NCBI RefSeq assembly: GCF_016907875.1
Contig: NZ_JAFBCU010000001.1
Coordinates: 682,001 to 746,000 of the forward strand
From: Arthrobacter roseus
GTDB lineage: Bacteria; Actinomycetota; Actinomycetes; Actinomycetales; Micrococcaceae
Reading direction: 5' to 3'
Length of the DNA stretch: 64,000 nucleotides
The translations under genes were made by a program, and so were the position numbers. This document shows positions 1 to 8,394 of the stretch, one piece after another. Each line of letters begins with the position of its first letter. The first letter of the stretch is position 1. Below the pieces are notes generated by a model. That model ran no database searches and had not been told where the DNA came from. It worked only from the letters and a program-made list of their open reading frames with translations.

Positions 1-1
1 G

Positions 2-583
2 GATGTCCGGGACGCGTTCTCAGTGTCCTATGAGACGGCGGCGCACCGGTTCACGAACCTGGCCACCGAGCATCTGGGCATTCCCACCCATTTCCAGAAG
101 ACCCACAAAAGCGGCATTATCTACAAGGCGTATGAGAACGACGGCGTCACCTATCCCCAGGATCACACCGGCGCCATTGAGGGCCAGCCCTCGTGCAGGC
201 AGTGGACGTCCCGGGCTGTGTTTGACGTCCCCGACCGTTTCAGTGCTTACAGCCAATACACCGATACGCCCAGTGGCACCTTCTGGTGTACGGCGCGAAC
301 GGAGCGTAGCGCCAGCGGCGAGTTCTCGCTCAGCGTGGGTGTGCCGTATGCGCATGTGAAGTGGTTCCGGGGGAGGGAGACGACGGCGCGTGCCAAGTCC
401 TTCTGCCCGGACCCGGCCTGCTGCAAGCGTCCGCCAGCCTCACTCGCGGAAGATTGGGCCGGCTTCGCTTGGCCGAGCGCGCGGGCACACTCCCACCTGC
501 TGGCAGCGATGCCACCCGGCGCGTTCCCCGGAGTGGACGAGACCGAGGTGTACTCGTTCCTGGCCGCGCATTCGGGGCGTTAA
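2..583 (+). CDS. RamB/ScfR-like transcriptional regulator, C-terminal part (5' end outside window)
   Basis: The reading frame is open from the window edge, so only the last ~193 residues are seen. The visible part begins DVRDAFSVSYETAAHRF and contains TNLATEHLGIP, KAYENDG, GAIEGQ, QYTDTPSGTFWC and the Cys-rich stretch CPDPACCKRPP. These match, from memory of the family, the ImmA/IrrE-like segment plus DUF2083 domain of large XRE-type regulators such as RamB and PrpR/MccR. Those regulators sense short-chain acyl-CoA status and control acetate or propionate genes. The N-terminal helix-turn-helix would lie to the left. The gene ends three bases before the convergent usp stop, with no obvious terminator between them. 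Confidence is good for the family and low for the exact regulon. Confidence 0.8.
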   Translation, partial: DVRDAFSVSYETAAHRFTNLATEHLGIPTHFQKTHKSGIIYKAYENDGVTYPQDHTGAIEGQPSCRQWTSRAVFDVPDRFSAYSQYTDTPSGTFWCTARTERSASGEFSLSVGVPYAHVKWFRGRETTARAKSFCPDPACCKRPPASLAEDWAGFAWPSARAHSHLLAAMPPGAFPGVDETEVYSFLAAHSGR

Positions 584-586
584 CTG

Positions 587-1507
587 CTAAGCCCGCTGGC
601 GGGTGATGATAGTGGGACAGGTGAGGTTCAGGAGTGCTTTGTGGCTCACTGAGCCGAGGGTCATGCGCTTGAGTGCCCCCCGCCCACGGCTTCCGACGAC
701 CAGCAGACGGGCGCTGGCTGCGGCATTGAGCAGTGCTTCCGCGGGAGGATCCTTCGTTTCAAGAACTCCCTGTATTGCCACGTCGGGGTACCTCGCGGTC
801 ATAGTGGTTACTACCTGGTTGAGGGTGGTTCTCGCGGCAGCGTCCGTCTTTAGCGGCACGGCACTTGAGGTAAGAATGAGCAGATCCTGGCTCGTTCGTT
901 GTGCCTCTGCTGCGGCAAAATCGGCGGCCTGTAATGATTCTGCTGATCCGTCCACGCCAGCCACCACTCCTGCCCTCGTTCGGTTGTCCTGAGCGGGGAT
1001 GACCGCTACCGGCGAGAGGCTCATGATGGCCACTTGGTGACTCACCGAACCGATGACCTGGCCTGGGCCGAGGTTGCTTTTGTCCATGCCCAGTACCACC
1101 ATTTGAGCATTTCTGGAAAGGTCACTGAGAGCCTGCACCACGTCGCCGCTGTGTACCCGGGTGTTCAATAGAACGCCCGGGGCGATCTCGCAGGCATGGC
1201 GGACACCGGTTTCCAGGAGTTCACGTGCGGCATTGATGACCGTGTCGTAACGAGCGGCGTCCGGGATCATCGAGGACTCGTACACGGCTCGGATGAGGGT
1301 CACGGGGCAGCCGAGCTCGGCAGCCCGGTCAACGGCCCATTCAAGCGCAGCGAAACTGGCAGGGGACCCGTCGAATCCAACGAGGATTGGAGCGTCCGCA
1401 GAGGAACTAAGCACGCCGGGCATCGACTTCTCTGACAGTTCTTTCCGGCACGCCGCCACTTCCGGTCTTGCCTGCGGGCACACGTTCTCATCCATGGTGT
1501 GATTCAT
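587..1507 (-). CDS. Tandem universal stress protein (two UspA domains)
   Basis: This 306-residue cytoplasmic protein carries two Usp domains. The first spans roughly residues 40-175 (PILVGFDGSPASFAALEWA to SPVAVIPAQ) and the second roughly 183-303. The second keeps a full ATP-binding signature, GSRGRGALKRMTLGSVSHK, of the G-x2-G-x9-GS type. The first has GMDKSNLGPGQVIGSVS, in which the first glycine pair is altered. The start at 1507 is supported by GGAG six to seven bases upstream. Tandem Usp proteins bind ATP and are tied to growth arrest, hypoxia and dormancy in actinobacteria. Here the gene lies downstream of an operon with a CBS-domain protein and a 2-oxoacid dehydrogenase. It is separated from that operon by 264 bp and probably has its own promoter. 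Confidence 0.92.
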   Translation of the reverse strand: MNHTMDENVCPQARPEVAACRKELSEKSMPGVLSSSADAPILVGFDGSPASFAALEWAVDRAAELGCPVTLIRAVYESSMIPDAARYDTVINAARELLETGVRHACEIAPGVLLNTRVHSGDVVQALSDLSRNAQMVVLGMDKSNLGPGQVIGSVSHQVAIMSLSPVAVIPAQDNRTRAGVVAGVDGSAESLQAADFAAAEAQRTSQDLLILTSSAVPLKTDAAARTTLNQVVTTMTARYPDVAIQGVLETKDPPAEALLNAAASARLLVVGSRGRGALKRMTLGSVSHKALLNLTCPTIITRQRA

Positions 1508-1771
1508 CTGCGTCTCCTCGGTGCGGTCCAGCTCACCCTGATGGTACCGCTAGGCGTTCCCCTCATTCTAGGTCGCGGCTTAACTCATCTATAGTGCTCG
1601 CGAGATGGGGCGCGTGCCTCATCTGAGAAACGCTCGACGCACTGAGGCGCTGTATTTCTGCCATGGCTCTTCCTTTTCCCGTGGGTTTCTTCCCGGGACT
1701 TGCGGCTCCGTGATTGAGCTATCTCCATGGGTGAGCGGTGCTGCAGGACGCGATGGTCACCTGATGACCTT
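1508..1771. other. Intergenic region between usp and E2
   Basis: About 264 bp lie here. The usp ribosome-binding site is at the left edge. A 5-bp stem (GGTCA-N5-TGACC, 1755-1769) sits directly after the E2 stop without a T-run. I see no convincing promoter hexamers and no coding sequence. Confidence 0.4.
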
Positions 1772-2956
1772 TCAGATGATGATCCTCAGCGGTTCTTCAA
1801 GCATGCGTTTGAGATCGCGCAGGAATGCCGCCGCCACGGCACCGTCGAGTACACGGTGATCAGCGGTGAGGGTGATTTTTAGGACGCGGCGGCTGAGCAG
1901 CTGCCCGTCCTTCAGATAGGGTTCCTCCGTGGTGTTGCCGACTGCCAGGATGGCCGCTTCGGGTGGGTTGATGACGGCAGTGAAGTTATCTATGCCGAAC
2001 ATGCCGAGATTGCTGAGCGTGAATGTTCCCCCGCTGAACTCTGCCGGTGTCAGCTTGTTATTCCGGGCCCTCTCCGCAAGTGCGCGGGTCTCGGCCGCGA
2101 TCACTTCAAGTCCCTTGGTGGCTGCGTCGCGTACGACGGGAACGATGAGTCCGTCATCCAGTGCCACCGCGACGCCGATGTGGGCGTGGCGGTACTGCAG
2201 GATTTTGTCCCCGGCCCACGATGAATTAACTTTCGGGTGGTCTTCCAGAGTTCGCGCGCAGGCACGGACCAGCAGATCGGTCACGCTGACCTTGATACCG
2301 GATTCTGCGAAGCGTTCATTGACTTCGGCGCGGAAGGCAAAGAGCCGGTCAACCTCCACCACGTTGGTGAGGAAGAAGTGCGGTGCACTGGCACTGTCCG
2401 CGAGCCTGGCCGCCATCACTTTGCGCATCGTGGTCAGTGGAATCTCCACTGTATCCTGATCAGTCTTCCCGGATTCAGCGGTCGCGGCGGGGACCGTCGC
2501 GTCCGGAGGATCTATCAGCGATGGTTTGTGTTCCTGGGCAGTTACTGCTGCTTCAACATCCGCTCTGACAATCCGCCCGCCGGGCCCAGTTCCGGTGATA
2601 TCTGCAGGATCAAGGCCATGTTCCACAGCGATTCGGCGGGCGAGTGGTGAGGTGAGCGTACGTCGGGTCGTTGTGGCCGCTCCTGTCTCGGGAGGTGTCC
2701 CACTTCCGGGTCCGGTTTCTGCTCCGGAGCTAATGATGGCAATCGGCTTCCCAATGGGCACTGTGGTGCCCTCGGGGACCAGGAGCTTCTCTAAAACGCC
2801 GCCGTCGAAGACTTCCAAGTCCATGGTGGCTTTGTCTGTGTCGATTTCTGCGATGACATCGCCCTCGCGGACTGTGTCACCTTCATTTTTGAGCCAGCGG
2901 CTCAGGACACCTTCTTCCATTGTGTCGGACAGGCGGGGCATTATTACCTCGGGCAT
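1772..2956 (-). CDS. Dihydrolipoamide acyltransferase (E2) of a 2-oxoacid dehydrogenase complex
   Basis: This 394-residue protein has the full E2 order. An N-terminal lipoyl domain (residues 1-78) carries the lipoylated lysine in IDTDKATMD (K42). A Pro/Gly/Thr-rich linker follows, then a peripheral subunit-binding domain (about 103-140, TSPLARRIAVEHGLDP), a second linker and a catalytic acetyltransferase domain ending in the active-site motif DHRVLDGA. It transfers the acyl group from E1 through lipoamide to CoA. A GGAGAG Shine-Dalgarno sequence precedes the start, and the gene follows E1beta by 11 bp in one operon. A single lipoyl domain and the alpha/beta-type E1 suggest a pyruvate, acetoin or branched-chain complex rather than the homodimeric AceE system. 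No E3 gene is present in the window, so the substrate is not fixed. Confidence 0.93.
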   Translation of the reverse strand: MPEVIMPRLSDTMEEGVLSRWLKNEGDTVREGDVIAEIDTDKATMDLEVFDGGVLEKLLVPEGTTVPIGKPIAIISSGAETGPGSGTPPETGAATTTRRTLTSPLARRIAVEHGLDPADITGTGPGGRIVRADVEAAVTAQEHKPSLIDPPDATVPAATAESGKTDQDTVEIPLTTMRKVMAARLADSASAPHFFLTNVVEVDRLFAFRAEVNERFAESGIKVSVTDLLVRACARTLEDHPKVNSSWAGDKILQYRHAHIGVAVALDDGLIVPVVRDAATKGLEVIAAETRALAERARNNKLTPAEFSGGTFTLSNLGMFGIDNFTAVINPPEAAILAVGNTTEEPYLKDGQLLSRRVLKITLTADHRVLDGAVAAAFLRDLKRMLEEPLRIII

Positions 2957-2967
2957 CGCAGTCTCTC

Positions 2968-3960
2968 CTATCGCGTGAAGCTGGTGGCGGTGAGAATCTC
3001 GCGGATGACCCGGATCAGGTCATGGGCGTTCGGCAGTGCCGCGAGTTCGAGCGGTTTTGCATACGGGAGAGGAATTTCGGCGGCGGCGACCCGCCGTACT
3101 GGGGCATCGAGGTAGTCGAACGCTCCTTCCATGAGGGTCGCGGAAATTTCCGCACCGATACCGTAGCTAAGCCAATCATCTTCGAGCACCACTGCCCGGC
3201 TGGTCTTTCGAACCGAGGCGCACACCGTTTCCCTGTCCAGGGGTCGCAGGCTGCGCAAATCCACCACTTCCACGGAGATTCCTTCTTCTTCCAGCTGCCG
3301 AGCCACTTCCAGGGCCACCGTGGTCGCCCTGGAATACGTGATGACGCTTACATCCGTACCCTCCTTTACGACGGCGGCCCTGCCAATCTCGGCGATGTGC
3401 TCACCATCCGGCACATCACCTTTAGTGTTGTACAGGGCAAGGTTCTCAAGGAAGATAACGGGGTCGTCGTCGCGGATTGCCGCTGTTAACAGTGCCTTGG
3501 CGTCCGCGGGTGAGGATGGTGCCACAACCTTGAGCCCGGGTATGTGTGCGTACCAGACCTCCAGGTTCTGGGAGTGGGTGGCAGCAAGCTGCTGGCCTCC
3601 CCCGCCTGGCATCCGGATGACCAGGGGTACGGCCGTTTGGCCGCCGAACATGCCGTAGATCTTAGCGGCGTGATTCACAATCTGGTCGATGGCTATCAGG
3701 GAGAAGTTCAGGGTCATGATTTCCACCACTGGCCGCATACCGAGCATGGCGGCGCCGATGGCGGCACCGACAAAGCCTTCTTCGGCGATCGGTGTGTCGC
3801 GCACCCGTTCAGCACCGAATTCAGTCAATAGTCCTGCCGTGATTTTGTAGGAGCCTTCGAAGATCCCGATCTCCTCGCCGATCAGGATGACATTTTCGTC
3901 TCGGCTCAATTCGGCGCGCAGAGCGTCATTCAATGCCTGCCGGTAGGTTGTGACGGTCAT
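2968..3960 (-). CDS. 2-oxoacid (pyruvate/acetoin-type) dehydrogenase E1 component, beta subunit
   Basis: With E1alpha this subunit forms the thiamine-diphosphate-dependent alpha2beta2 E1 that decarboxylates the 2-oxoacid and acylates the E2 lipoyl group. Family signatures include TYRQALNDALRAEL, GEEIGIFEGSYKIT, RVRDTPIAEEGFVGAAIGAA and RMPGGGGQQLAATHSQ, followed by the C-terminal transketolase domain (SVITYSRATTVALEVA). The start at 3960 gives 330 residues and has AAGGA seven bases upstream. A longer in-frame ATG at 3984 has no ribosome-binding site and sits inside tandem GATGACC repeats between the two genes, so I reject it. The gene lies 34 bp after E1alpha and 11 bp before E2. Confidence 0.93.
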   Translation of the reverse strand: MTVTTYRQALNDALRAELSRDENVILIGEEIGIFEGSYKITAGLLTEFGAERVRDTPIAEEGFVGAAIGAAMLGMRPVVEIMTLNFSLIAIDQIVNHAAKIYGMFGGQTAVPLVIRMPGGGGQQLAATHSQNLEVWYAHIPGLKVVAPSSPADAKALLTAAIRDDDPVIFLENLALYNTKGDVPDGEHIAEIGRAAVVKEGTDVSVITYSRATTVALEVARQLEEEGISVEVVDLRSLRPLDRETVCASVRKTSRAVVLEDDWLSYGIGAEISATLMEGAFDYLDAPVRRVAAAEIPLPYAKPLELAALPNAHDLIRVIREILTATSFTR

Positions 3961-3994
3961 TTGTGTTCCTTTTTCACCAGTCATCGGTCATCGG

Positions 3995-5086
3995 TCATCG
4001 GTTCCCGGTCACGGGCTGGCCCGGCAGTGTGTTGGGTGCATTGGCAACTGGGCTGGCGTAGGCGTAATCGAAGAGCTGATCAGGTGTTGGGTCCGGGCTT
4101 GCGTCGGCGAAGACGACGGCGGCCTCGACCAGCTCCAGCGCTTCGGCGTCGATGCGCTGAGCCTGGGATTCCTCCAGCAGGCCAGCCTCCAGCAGCTGAT
4201 GGCGGAAGGCGGGAATCGGGTCTGCTGCCTGTGCCTGTTCGACGTCCCCGTGGGATCGGTACCGTGCAGGGTCAACCACGGAATGTCCGCGGAGGCGGTA
4301 ACTGGTCAGCTCCAACAAGGACGGTTCCCGTTCAAGGCGTGCGCGCTCCAGCGCTCGTGCCGCCGCGTCGCGCACAGCGACGACGTCGTTGCCGTCCACG
4401 CGTTCACCGGGGATGCGGTAGGAACAGCCGCGTTTGTACAAATCGGGTTCACCGGAGGCGGCTTCGACAGTGGTAGCCATGCCGAGCCCGTTGTTGATGA
4501 TGACGTACACGATCGGCAGGTGCCAAAGTGCTGCCAGGTTCAGGGATTCATGGAAGGCGCCGATGTTGGTCGTTCCGTCGCCGAGCTGGCACATGACGGC
4601 TTCCGCTTCGGGGCCCGGGGCGCCGCGGTAGCTCAGGGCCAACGCGGCCCCGGTGGCGGGTGGGATTTGTCCTCCCACAATTCCGTAGCCGCCGAGCATC
4701 CGGGTTTTGGTGTCGAACATGTGCATTGAGCCGCCGCGGCCCTTGGAGACTCCGGTGGTTTTTCCGAAGAGTTCGGCCATGACCGCTCCGGCTGCCATCC
4801 CGCGGGCCAGTGCATAACCGTGGTCACGGTAGTTGGTGAAAAGATAATCCCGGGGCTCCAATGCCGCCATCAGGCCGACCACACTGGCTTCTTCGCCCAA
4901 ATTGAGGTGGCAGTACCCTCCGATTTTGGCCCGCTTATACATTTGGTCAGCCATCAGTTCAAATCTGCGGATGAGTGCCATCTGCCGGTAATACCCGATG
5001 AGAGTTTCCGGTGTTTCACTGCCGGGAAACGGCACGCCCGTTTGAGTTGTTCGCCCTGCATTTTCCGGTTCATTCCGACCGACCAT
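3995..5086 (-). CDS. 2-oxoacid (pyruvate/acetoin-type) dehydrogenase E1 component, alpha subunit
   Basis: This is the ThDP-binding alpha subunit. It carries the thiamine motif starting at GDGTTNIGAFHESLNLA and closing about 30 residues later at VIINNG. Other family features are YYRQMALIRRFE, GQEA-like HLNLGEEASVVGLMAAL, RDHGYALARG, GRGGSMHMF and the phosphorylation-loop region SYRLRGHSVVDPARYR. The reading frame is open to 5188, but GCGGGAGGAAC lies directly before tandem ATGs at 5089 and 5086. I chose 5086 (GGAGG plus six bases, about 363 residues), which also removes the overlap with the CBS gene that ends at 5137. The order CBS - E1alpha - E1beta - E2 is one operon, judging by the short gaps. 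Confidence 0.93.
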   Translation of the reverse strand: MVGRNEPENAGRTTQTGVPFPGSETPETLIGYYRQMALIRRFELMADQMYKRAKIGGYCHLNLGEEASVVGLMAALEPRDYLFTNYRDHGYALARGMAAGAVMAELFGKTTGVSKGRGGSMHMFDTKTRMLGGYGIVGGQIPPATGAALALSYRGAPGPEAEAVMCQLGDGTTNIGAFHESLNLAALWHLPIVYVIINNGLGMATTVEAASGEPDLYKRGCSYRIPGERVDGNDVVAVRDAAARALERARLEREPSLLELTSYRLRGHSVVDPARYRSHGDVEQAQAADPIPAFRHQLLEAGLLEESQAQRIDAEALELVEAAVVFADASPDPTPDQLFDYAYASPVANAPNTLPGQPVTGNR

Positions 5087-5136
5087 CATGTTCCTCCCGC
5101 TATGCGCTTTCCTCTGTGTTGACTCCACCACGGCTG

Positions 5137-5676
5137 CTATGGGCCCGGGGGTTGTTCCTGAAGTTTGAAGGTGCCGGTGCCCCCGCATGTGGGGCAGTTC
5201 TCGGGAGGATCCAGCGCGCGGGTAGGTTCACCGCAAATTCCGCACGCCCATTCGGTGGTAAGTAATGCCACGACATCGCGGCGGCTGACAATACCTGCGA
5301 GTCGTCCGGCCTCAAGGACAGGCAGACGTCCCATCCGCTGATCCACCAGTAGAGACCGAATATCGGATATCCGCGTGTCGGGAGAAATGCTGACCACCCC
5401 GGCGCTCATCACCTCAGAGGCAGTACGTCCGGGCTTGGCCAGCACATCGTATTCACTGACCACACCCAGTACATGTCCGGATTCATCTACTACAGGGACA
5501 GCACTGATCTGATGCCGTCCCAGCACTCCGGCGATCTCTTCGACCGAAGCACTTGCCGGAACCGTGAAAACCGGCGTGCTCATAATGTCGGCCGCCACTG
5601 CGGGGATGTGCGTCGCAGCTGTGCGCAGACGCGCGGACGTATTCCGGGAAGCACCATCGCCTGTTAGCTCGCTCAT
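5137..5676 (-). CDS. Tandem CBS-domain protein with C-terminal zinc ribbon
   Basis: This protein of about 179 residues has two CBS motifs: IMSTPVFTVPASASVEEIA through VVSEYDVLAKPG, and VMSAGVVSISPDTRISDI through IVSRRDVVALL. They form a Bateman module that usually binds adenine nucleotides. A short rubredoxin-like tail follows with CGIC and CPTC pairs about 15 residues apart, expected to hold zinc or iron. I chose the start at 5676 (MSELTGDG) because it is preceded by AGGGGG. The upstream frame to 5730 lacks a ribosome-binding site. As first gene of the dehydrogenase operon it may tune the complex to energy charge. That is inference; the mycobacterial dormancy protein Hrp1 is the nearest known analogue by architecture. 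Confidence 0.85.
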   Translation of the reverse strand: MSELTGDGASRNTSARLRTAATHIPAVAADIMSTPVFTVPASASVEEIAGVLGRHQISAVPVVDESGHVLGVVSEYDVLAKPGRTASEVMSAGVVSISPDTRISDIRSLLVDQRMGRLPVLEAGRLAGIVSRRDVVALLTTEWACGICGEPTRALDPPENCPTCGGTGTFKLQEQPPGP

Positions 5677-5857
5677 ACCATAAGTGTGCCCCCTGCGCGG
5701 CTGTACAAGCTGTAGAAGGAGAGCGAACACACGAAAAAGAGGGAAATAAAACCATCACTGCAGAACCAGTTCGGCCCACACCAACAGTCTGAGTGCGGAC
5801 CGTCATTGCACCGTTCCAGCGCAGCGACGTTCCCCTCTGAGTCGACTGCGACAGTGT

Positions 5858-6439
5858 TCACAGCTTGTGAACGGTGAACGACATGATGTGCTTGAATTTC
5901 GAATACTGGACCGATGGCACGTCGACACCCGCTTGCTCGGCTACTTTCTCGAACTCACCTTGGGCGATCAGCCTGTGGGGCGAACGGTCGAGTTTGTGCA
6001 ACAACGACGACGCCTTCGTGCGGGTCAGGTCGTAACCGCTGAAGGTTCCACCGGGACGCAGAACCCGACTGGCTTCGGTCACCGCAGCCTCCCAGTCGAT
6101 GACATGGTGAAGCATCAGGAAACTCAACACCGTATCGTAGGCAGCGTCTTCGAACGGCAGCTTCGTGGCATCAGCGCTCTGTACGGATACGTTGGGAAGT
6201 GCGGTGAGCCGCTGCCGAGCGGCGGCAACCATCACTGGATCAAAATCGATGACGGTGAGCTGGCAGCCGGGATGATCAAGGACGATCGATTCAGCCATCG
6301 CCCCGCTGCCGCCACCTATTTCAAGAACGTCTTTGAATACCTCCGTCCCGCCGAGTGCCGCGTACGCGATCCGGCGGGCAATGACATTCCAGAGACCACT
6401 GCGGCACAGGACTTGCTCCATACGAGACATAGTGGGCAC
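5858..6439 (-). CDS. Class I SAM-dependent methyltransferase (UbiE/Methyltransf_11-like)
   Basis: This 193-residue cytoplasmic protein has motif I VLEIGGGSGAMAE, acidic motif VIDFDPVMV, SADATKLPFEDAAYDTV (motif II) and VLRPGGTF (motif III). These are typical of small Methyltransf_11 enzymes. The start is GTG at 6439, six bases after GGAGG; internal ATGs at 6430 and 6421 have no site of their own. The substrate cannot be read from sequence. A 7-bp perfect hairpin (GTTCACA-GCT-TGTGAAC, 5856-5872) covers its stop codon but lacks a T-run. The gene is followed 181 bp later by the CBS-dehydrogenase operon on the same strand. Confidence 0.85.
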   Translation of the reverse strand: MPTMSRMEQVLCRSGLWNVIARRIAYAALGGTEVFKDVLEIGGGSGAMAESIVLDHPGCQLTVIDFDPVMVAAARQRLTALPNVSVQSADATKLPFEDAAYDTVLSFLMLHHVIDWEAAVTEASRVLRPGGTFSGYDLTRTKASSLLHKLDRSPHRLIAQGEFEKVAEQAGVDVPSVQYSKFKHIMSFTVHKL

Positions 6440-6680
6440 TCTCGACCTCCAATCATGAAAAGACTCTCAGGCTATCTATCCACTTTTTTCGGGCCAAGTC
6501 CAGGACCGATTTCTAAGTTGCTGTTGACACGACGATCCTCTCGAACCACGAAGAACTGCCGGTGCCACCAGGCCTGCCCTGAAGCGGCAGCCCCTCAAGG
6601 TGATTCTGACGACCTTCCGCCTCCGGTGTTTCCTTCAGGTGAGATACTTGAAACAAGCCACCGTCCCCGATGGCTATCTT

Positions 6681-6700
6681 TGATGCCGGTACCGGCATCA
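6681..6700. promoter_or_regulatory. Perfect 20-bp palindrome upstream of a small gene (candidate operator)
   Basis: TGATGCCGGTACCGGCATCA is a perfect palindrome with no spacer. It lies 16 bp before the translation start at 6717 and just before the GGAGG of the small gene, and 242 bp upstream of the divergent methyltransferase start. Such a site could bind a dimeric regulator or form a hairpin in the leader. No regulator is assigned. Confidence 0.5.
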
Positions 6701-6716
6701 TCAGATGGAGGAAACC

Positions 6717-6944
6717 ATGGTTGATCCTAAAACGCTCCCTGAAAGTGACCCATACCGGCACACCATGCAGGTTCGTGCACGCTTAACGGAGCTTGCCGAG
6801 CATCTGCGTGAAGACGTGCAGAAGGTCGATGAACCGGGCTTTAAGGCGTTGTTTGAAACTGCGGCCGAGGTCCTCACAGGGTTGGAGACTGCGGTGGCGG
6901 GCTACGAGAAGAAAACCGGCCTCGATGCAGGCCTCCTCGAATAG
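6717..6944 (+). CDS. Small conserved-looking acidic helical protein, function unknown
   Basis: The protein is 75 residues, beginning MVDPKTLPESDPYRHTMQ. I chose ATG 6717 because ATGGAGG lies five bases upstream; the in-frame ATG at 6705 overlaps that Shine-Dalgarno sequence. The sequence is mostly predicted helix (VRARLTELAEHLREDVQKV, ALFETAAEVLTGLETAVAG), acidic, without Cys, signal peptide or membrane segment. I do not recognise a named family. A 20-bp palindrome sits just upstream and a strong stem-loop terminator just downstream, so it is probably a single-gene, individually regulated transcript. Its position beside stress-type genes hints at a stress role, which is inference only. Confidence 0.7.
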   Translation: MVDPKTLPESDPYRHTMQVRARLTELAEHLREDVQKVDEPGFKALFETAAEVLTGLETAVAGYEKKTGLDAGLLE

Positions 6945-6974
6945 TTCGACTGCCGCGACATTCCAGTGTGGTCT

Positions 6975-7006
6975 GACCCAGTTCCCCTAGCCAGGGGAGC
7001 TGGGTC
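6975..7006 (+). terminator. Stem-loop terminator after the small gene
   Basis: A 13-bp stem (GACCCAGTTCCCC with GGGGAGCTGGGTC, one G-T pair) and a 6-base loop lie 30 bp after the stop at 6944. There is only a short TAA after it rather than a T-run, as is common in actinobacteria. Confidence 0.65.
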
Positions 7007-7184
7007 TAACCACGCGGCGGCGGAACGACTTTTGCCGCGCCGGCACAGAGCGTCAGTAGTAGGTGTAGTAGATACGGCGTGGCTCCAAGACCACCCACCC
7101 TTGCTCTCCCAAGAAACTCACCCCGGTCACTGCAACTCCAATACGCAGATAAGGTCGTGGCGGATACTAGGATATTCTTGGCCT

Positions 7185-7471
7185 GTCAGGATCGATGCTT
7201 TTTCCGACGTTTGCCTGCGCGCGCTGATGCTGATGGCAACGACTTCGGACGCCGCGCCTCCGCGAGGTGGCTTTTGCGCCAACCCGACGGCCGCATGGAC
7301 CTAGCGGACTGTGAAACCCCCGGGGCAACTCGACTGAACCATCAGTGCGGTCTGCGGACAGCTCTGCACGGTGCACGGGAGGCCTTTTACGTCGAACTGG
7401 ACGACGTAGTCATTTCAAGCCTGTCGAACAACCGGTGGCAGATGAGCCCCGTCTTCGTGACGTTAGCCTAA
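7185..7471 (+). pseudogene. nsrR: Remnant of an NsrR-type Rrf2 regulator
   Basis: Two pieces in different frames match an Rrf2/NsrR protein. The first (7185-~7245) reads VRIDAFSDVCLRALMLMATT, like the normal N-terminus MRINAFSDVCLRVLM, but the start codon is GTC. The second (~7255-7471) reads RWLLRQPDGRMDLADCETP, LNHQCGLRTALHGAREAFY and ELDDVVISSL, which is the C-terminal part. About 55-60 central residues (most of the winged helix) are missing and the frame shifts by one. One of the three cluster cysteines (normally in GNCPL, here ATRL) is lost. Intact NsrR is an Fe-S nitric-oxide sensor that represses hmp. A broken hmp lies 1.1 kb away. The family is recognised from memory of its signature. 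Confidence 0.75.
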
Positions 7472-7857
7472 CCAGAAGAACGGCTCCAACAACAGGTGTC
7501 ACCAGGGTCGAGACGGTGCTTCTCACCGCCAACAATTCCTTCACCGGGGCGGCTGACAAAGCTCAAGACTTGATCGGTGCCCTGACCGAGCTGACCTGCA
7601 GCTGTTACCAGATTTGTCGAGGAAATGAGCGTGGCGCCCAGCGATTCAACGAGCCGGCGCTTGCTTTCGCTGCCCGTACCGATCACGTTGAAGCCATGAA
7701 CCCGCCCAATTTGTGCGGATGTGACACCCACATCGCCGCCAATGCCGAGGATCAGCAGTGTCTGACCTTTCTGTAGGTCCAGCTGGTGTAACCGTCGTAC
7801 GCCGTTGCCCCAGCAACGGAACCCCAGCGGGGCCGATAGTTCGCGATCTGTGCCCAT
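7468..7857 (-). pseudogene. Fragment of an MDR-family (quinone-oxidoreductase-like) dehydrogenase
   Basis: The frame encodes 129 residues, of which only the middle resembles an MDR NADPH-binding fold: LDLQKGQTLLILGIGGDVGV, AQIGRVHGFNVIGTGSE and KRRLVESLGATLISS. Family members are about 300-330 residues. The N-terminal catalytic half is absent upstream, and the C-terminal end (PGDTCCWSRSSG) no longer resembles the family. The nucleotide-binding motif itself is degraded (GIGGDVG for GAGGGVG). I therefore treat it as a decayed gene rather than a short enzyme. It sits between the nsrR remnant and an intact cupin gene in a patch of gene decay. The stretch 7858-8061 to its right holds no gene I can support. 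Confidence 0.7.
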
Positions 7858-8061
7858 ACATCCGTGTCATGGTGTTGTCCTTTTTGCCGATGACGTTCTC
7901 GATCTTCTTGCCGCAGGACGGGCAGGCGAAGTAGGGGCAGGAAAACCCTGTACTCCCTTTACGGATCATCGAGGTCGATGCCGCCTTGACACAGATCAAA
8001 TAGTGGAGGCCTTGCTACCATGGGCCTCCACAACCCATCGTTCAATGGAAAGAGACTGATC

Positions 8062-8394
8062 GTGCAAAAAATATCTTTGACTGCACTTGCACGTCATCAG
8101 CTGGAGATCGCCCGCAACGCCTCCAGCGGTCGTAGTGCCGATACAGTGTTTGGTGGACACGAACATGTCATGCGCCAGACAATGATCGCTCTGCACGCGG
8201 GTTTCATCCTTAACGAACACGAAAACCCTGGCGAGGCCACCATATATGTCCTCAGCGGCCGGGTTTCAATGACCGCGGAAGGTGAAGCGTGGAACGGCTC
8301 ACCAGGAGACCTACTCGTCGTGCCGGACGCCCGGCACGCACTCGAAGCCGTAGAAGATTCCGTGGTCCTGCTGACAGTAGCCAAACACCAATGA
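8062..8394 (+). CDS. Small cupin-domain protein
   Basis: This 110-residue protein forms a single cupin barrel. It shows HEHVMRQTMIALHAGFILNEHENPGEATIYVLSGRVSM, split here as the motif-1 residues H..E..NPGEATIYVLSG, and motif 2 SPGDLLVVPDARHALEA. The GTG at 8062 gives MQKISLTALARHQL, the usual N-terminus of this family, and has GGAAAGAG seven bases upstream. The frame is open to an ATG at 8020, which I reject. The metal ligands are partly replaced, so it may be a binding or sensing protein rather than an enzyme. Homologues often sit next to flavohemoglobin genes (recollection). Here it is the only intact gene between the remnants of nsrR and hmp. Confidence 0.85.
   Translation: MQKISLTALARHQLEIARNASSGRSADTVFGGHEHVMRQTMIALHAGFILNEHENPGEATIYVLSGRVSMTAEGEAWNGSPGDLLVVPDARHALEAVEDSVVLLTVAKHQ

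Noticed and set aside
3961-3993. Tandem GATGACC repeats between E1alpha and E1beta, with ATG 3984 as a possible start
   Set aside because: The repeat is only three short units; the start at 3960 has a proper ribosome-binding site and matches the family N-terminus.
5856-5872. GTTCACA-GCT-TGTGAAC hairpin as a terminator
   Set aside because: It covers the stop codon of the methyltransferase and lacks a T-run; too weak to call, so only mentioned.
7079-7471. Intact 130-residue + strand gene
   Set aside because: Only its C-terminal half resembles NsrR; the rest is another frame of the decayed gene, so it is called a pseudogene.
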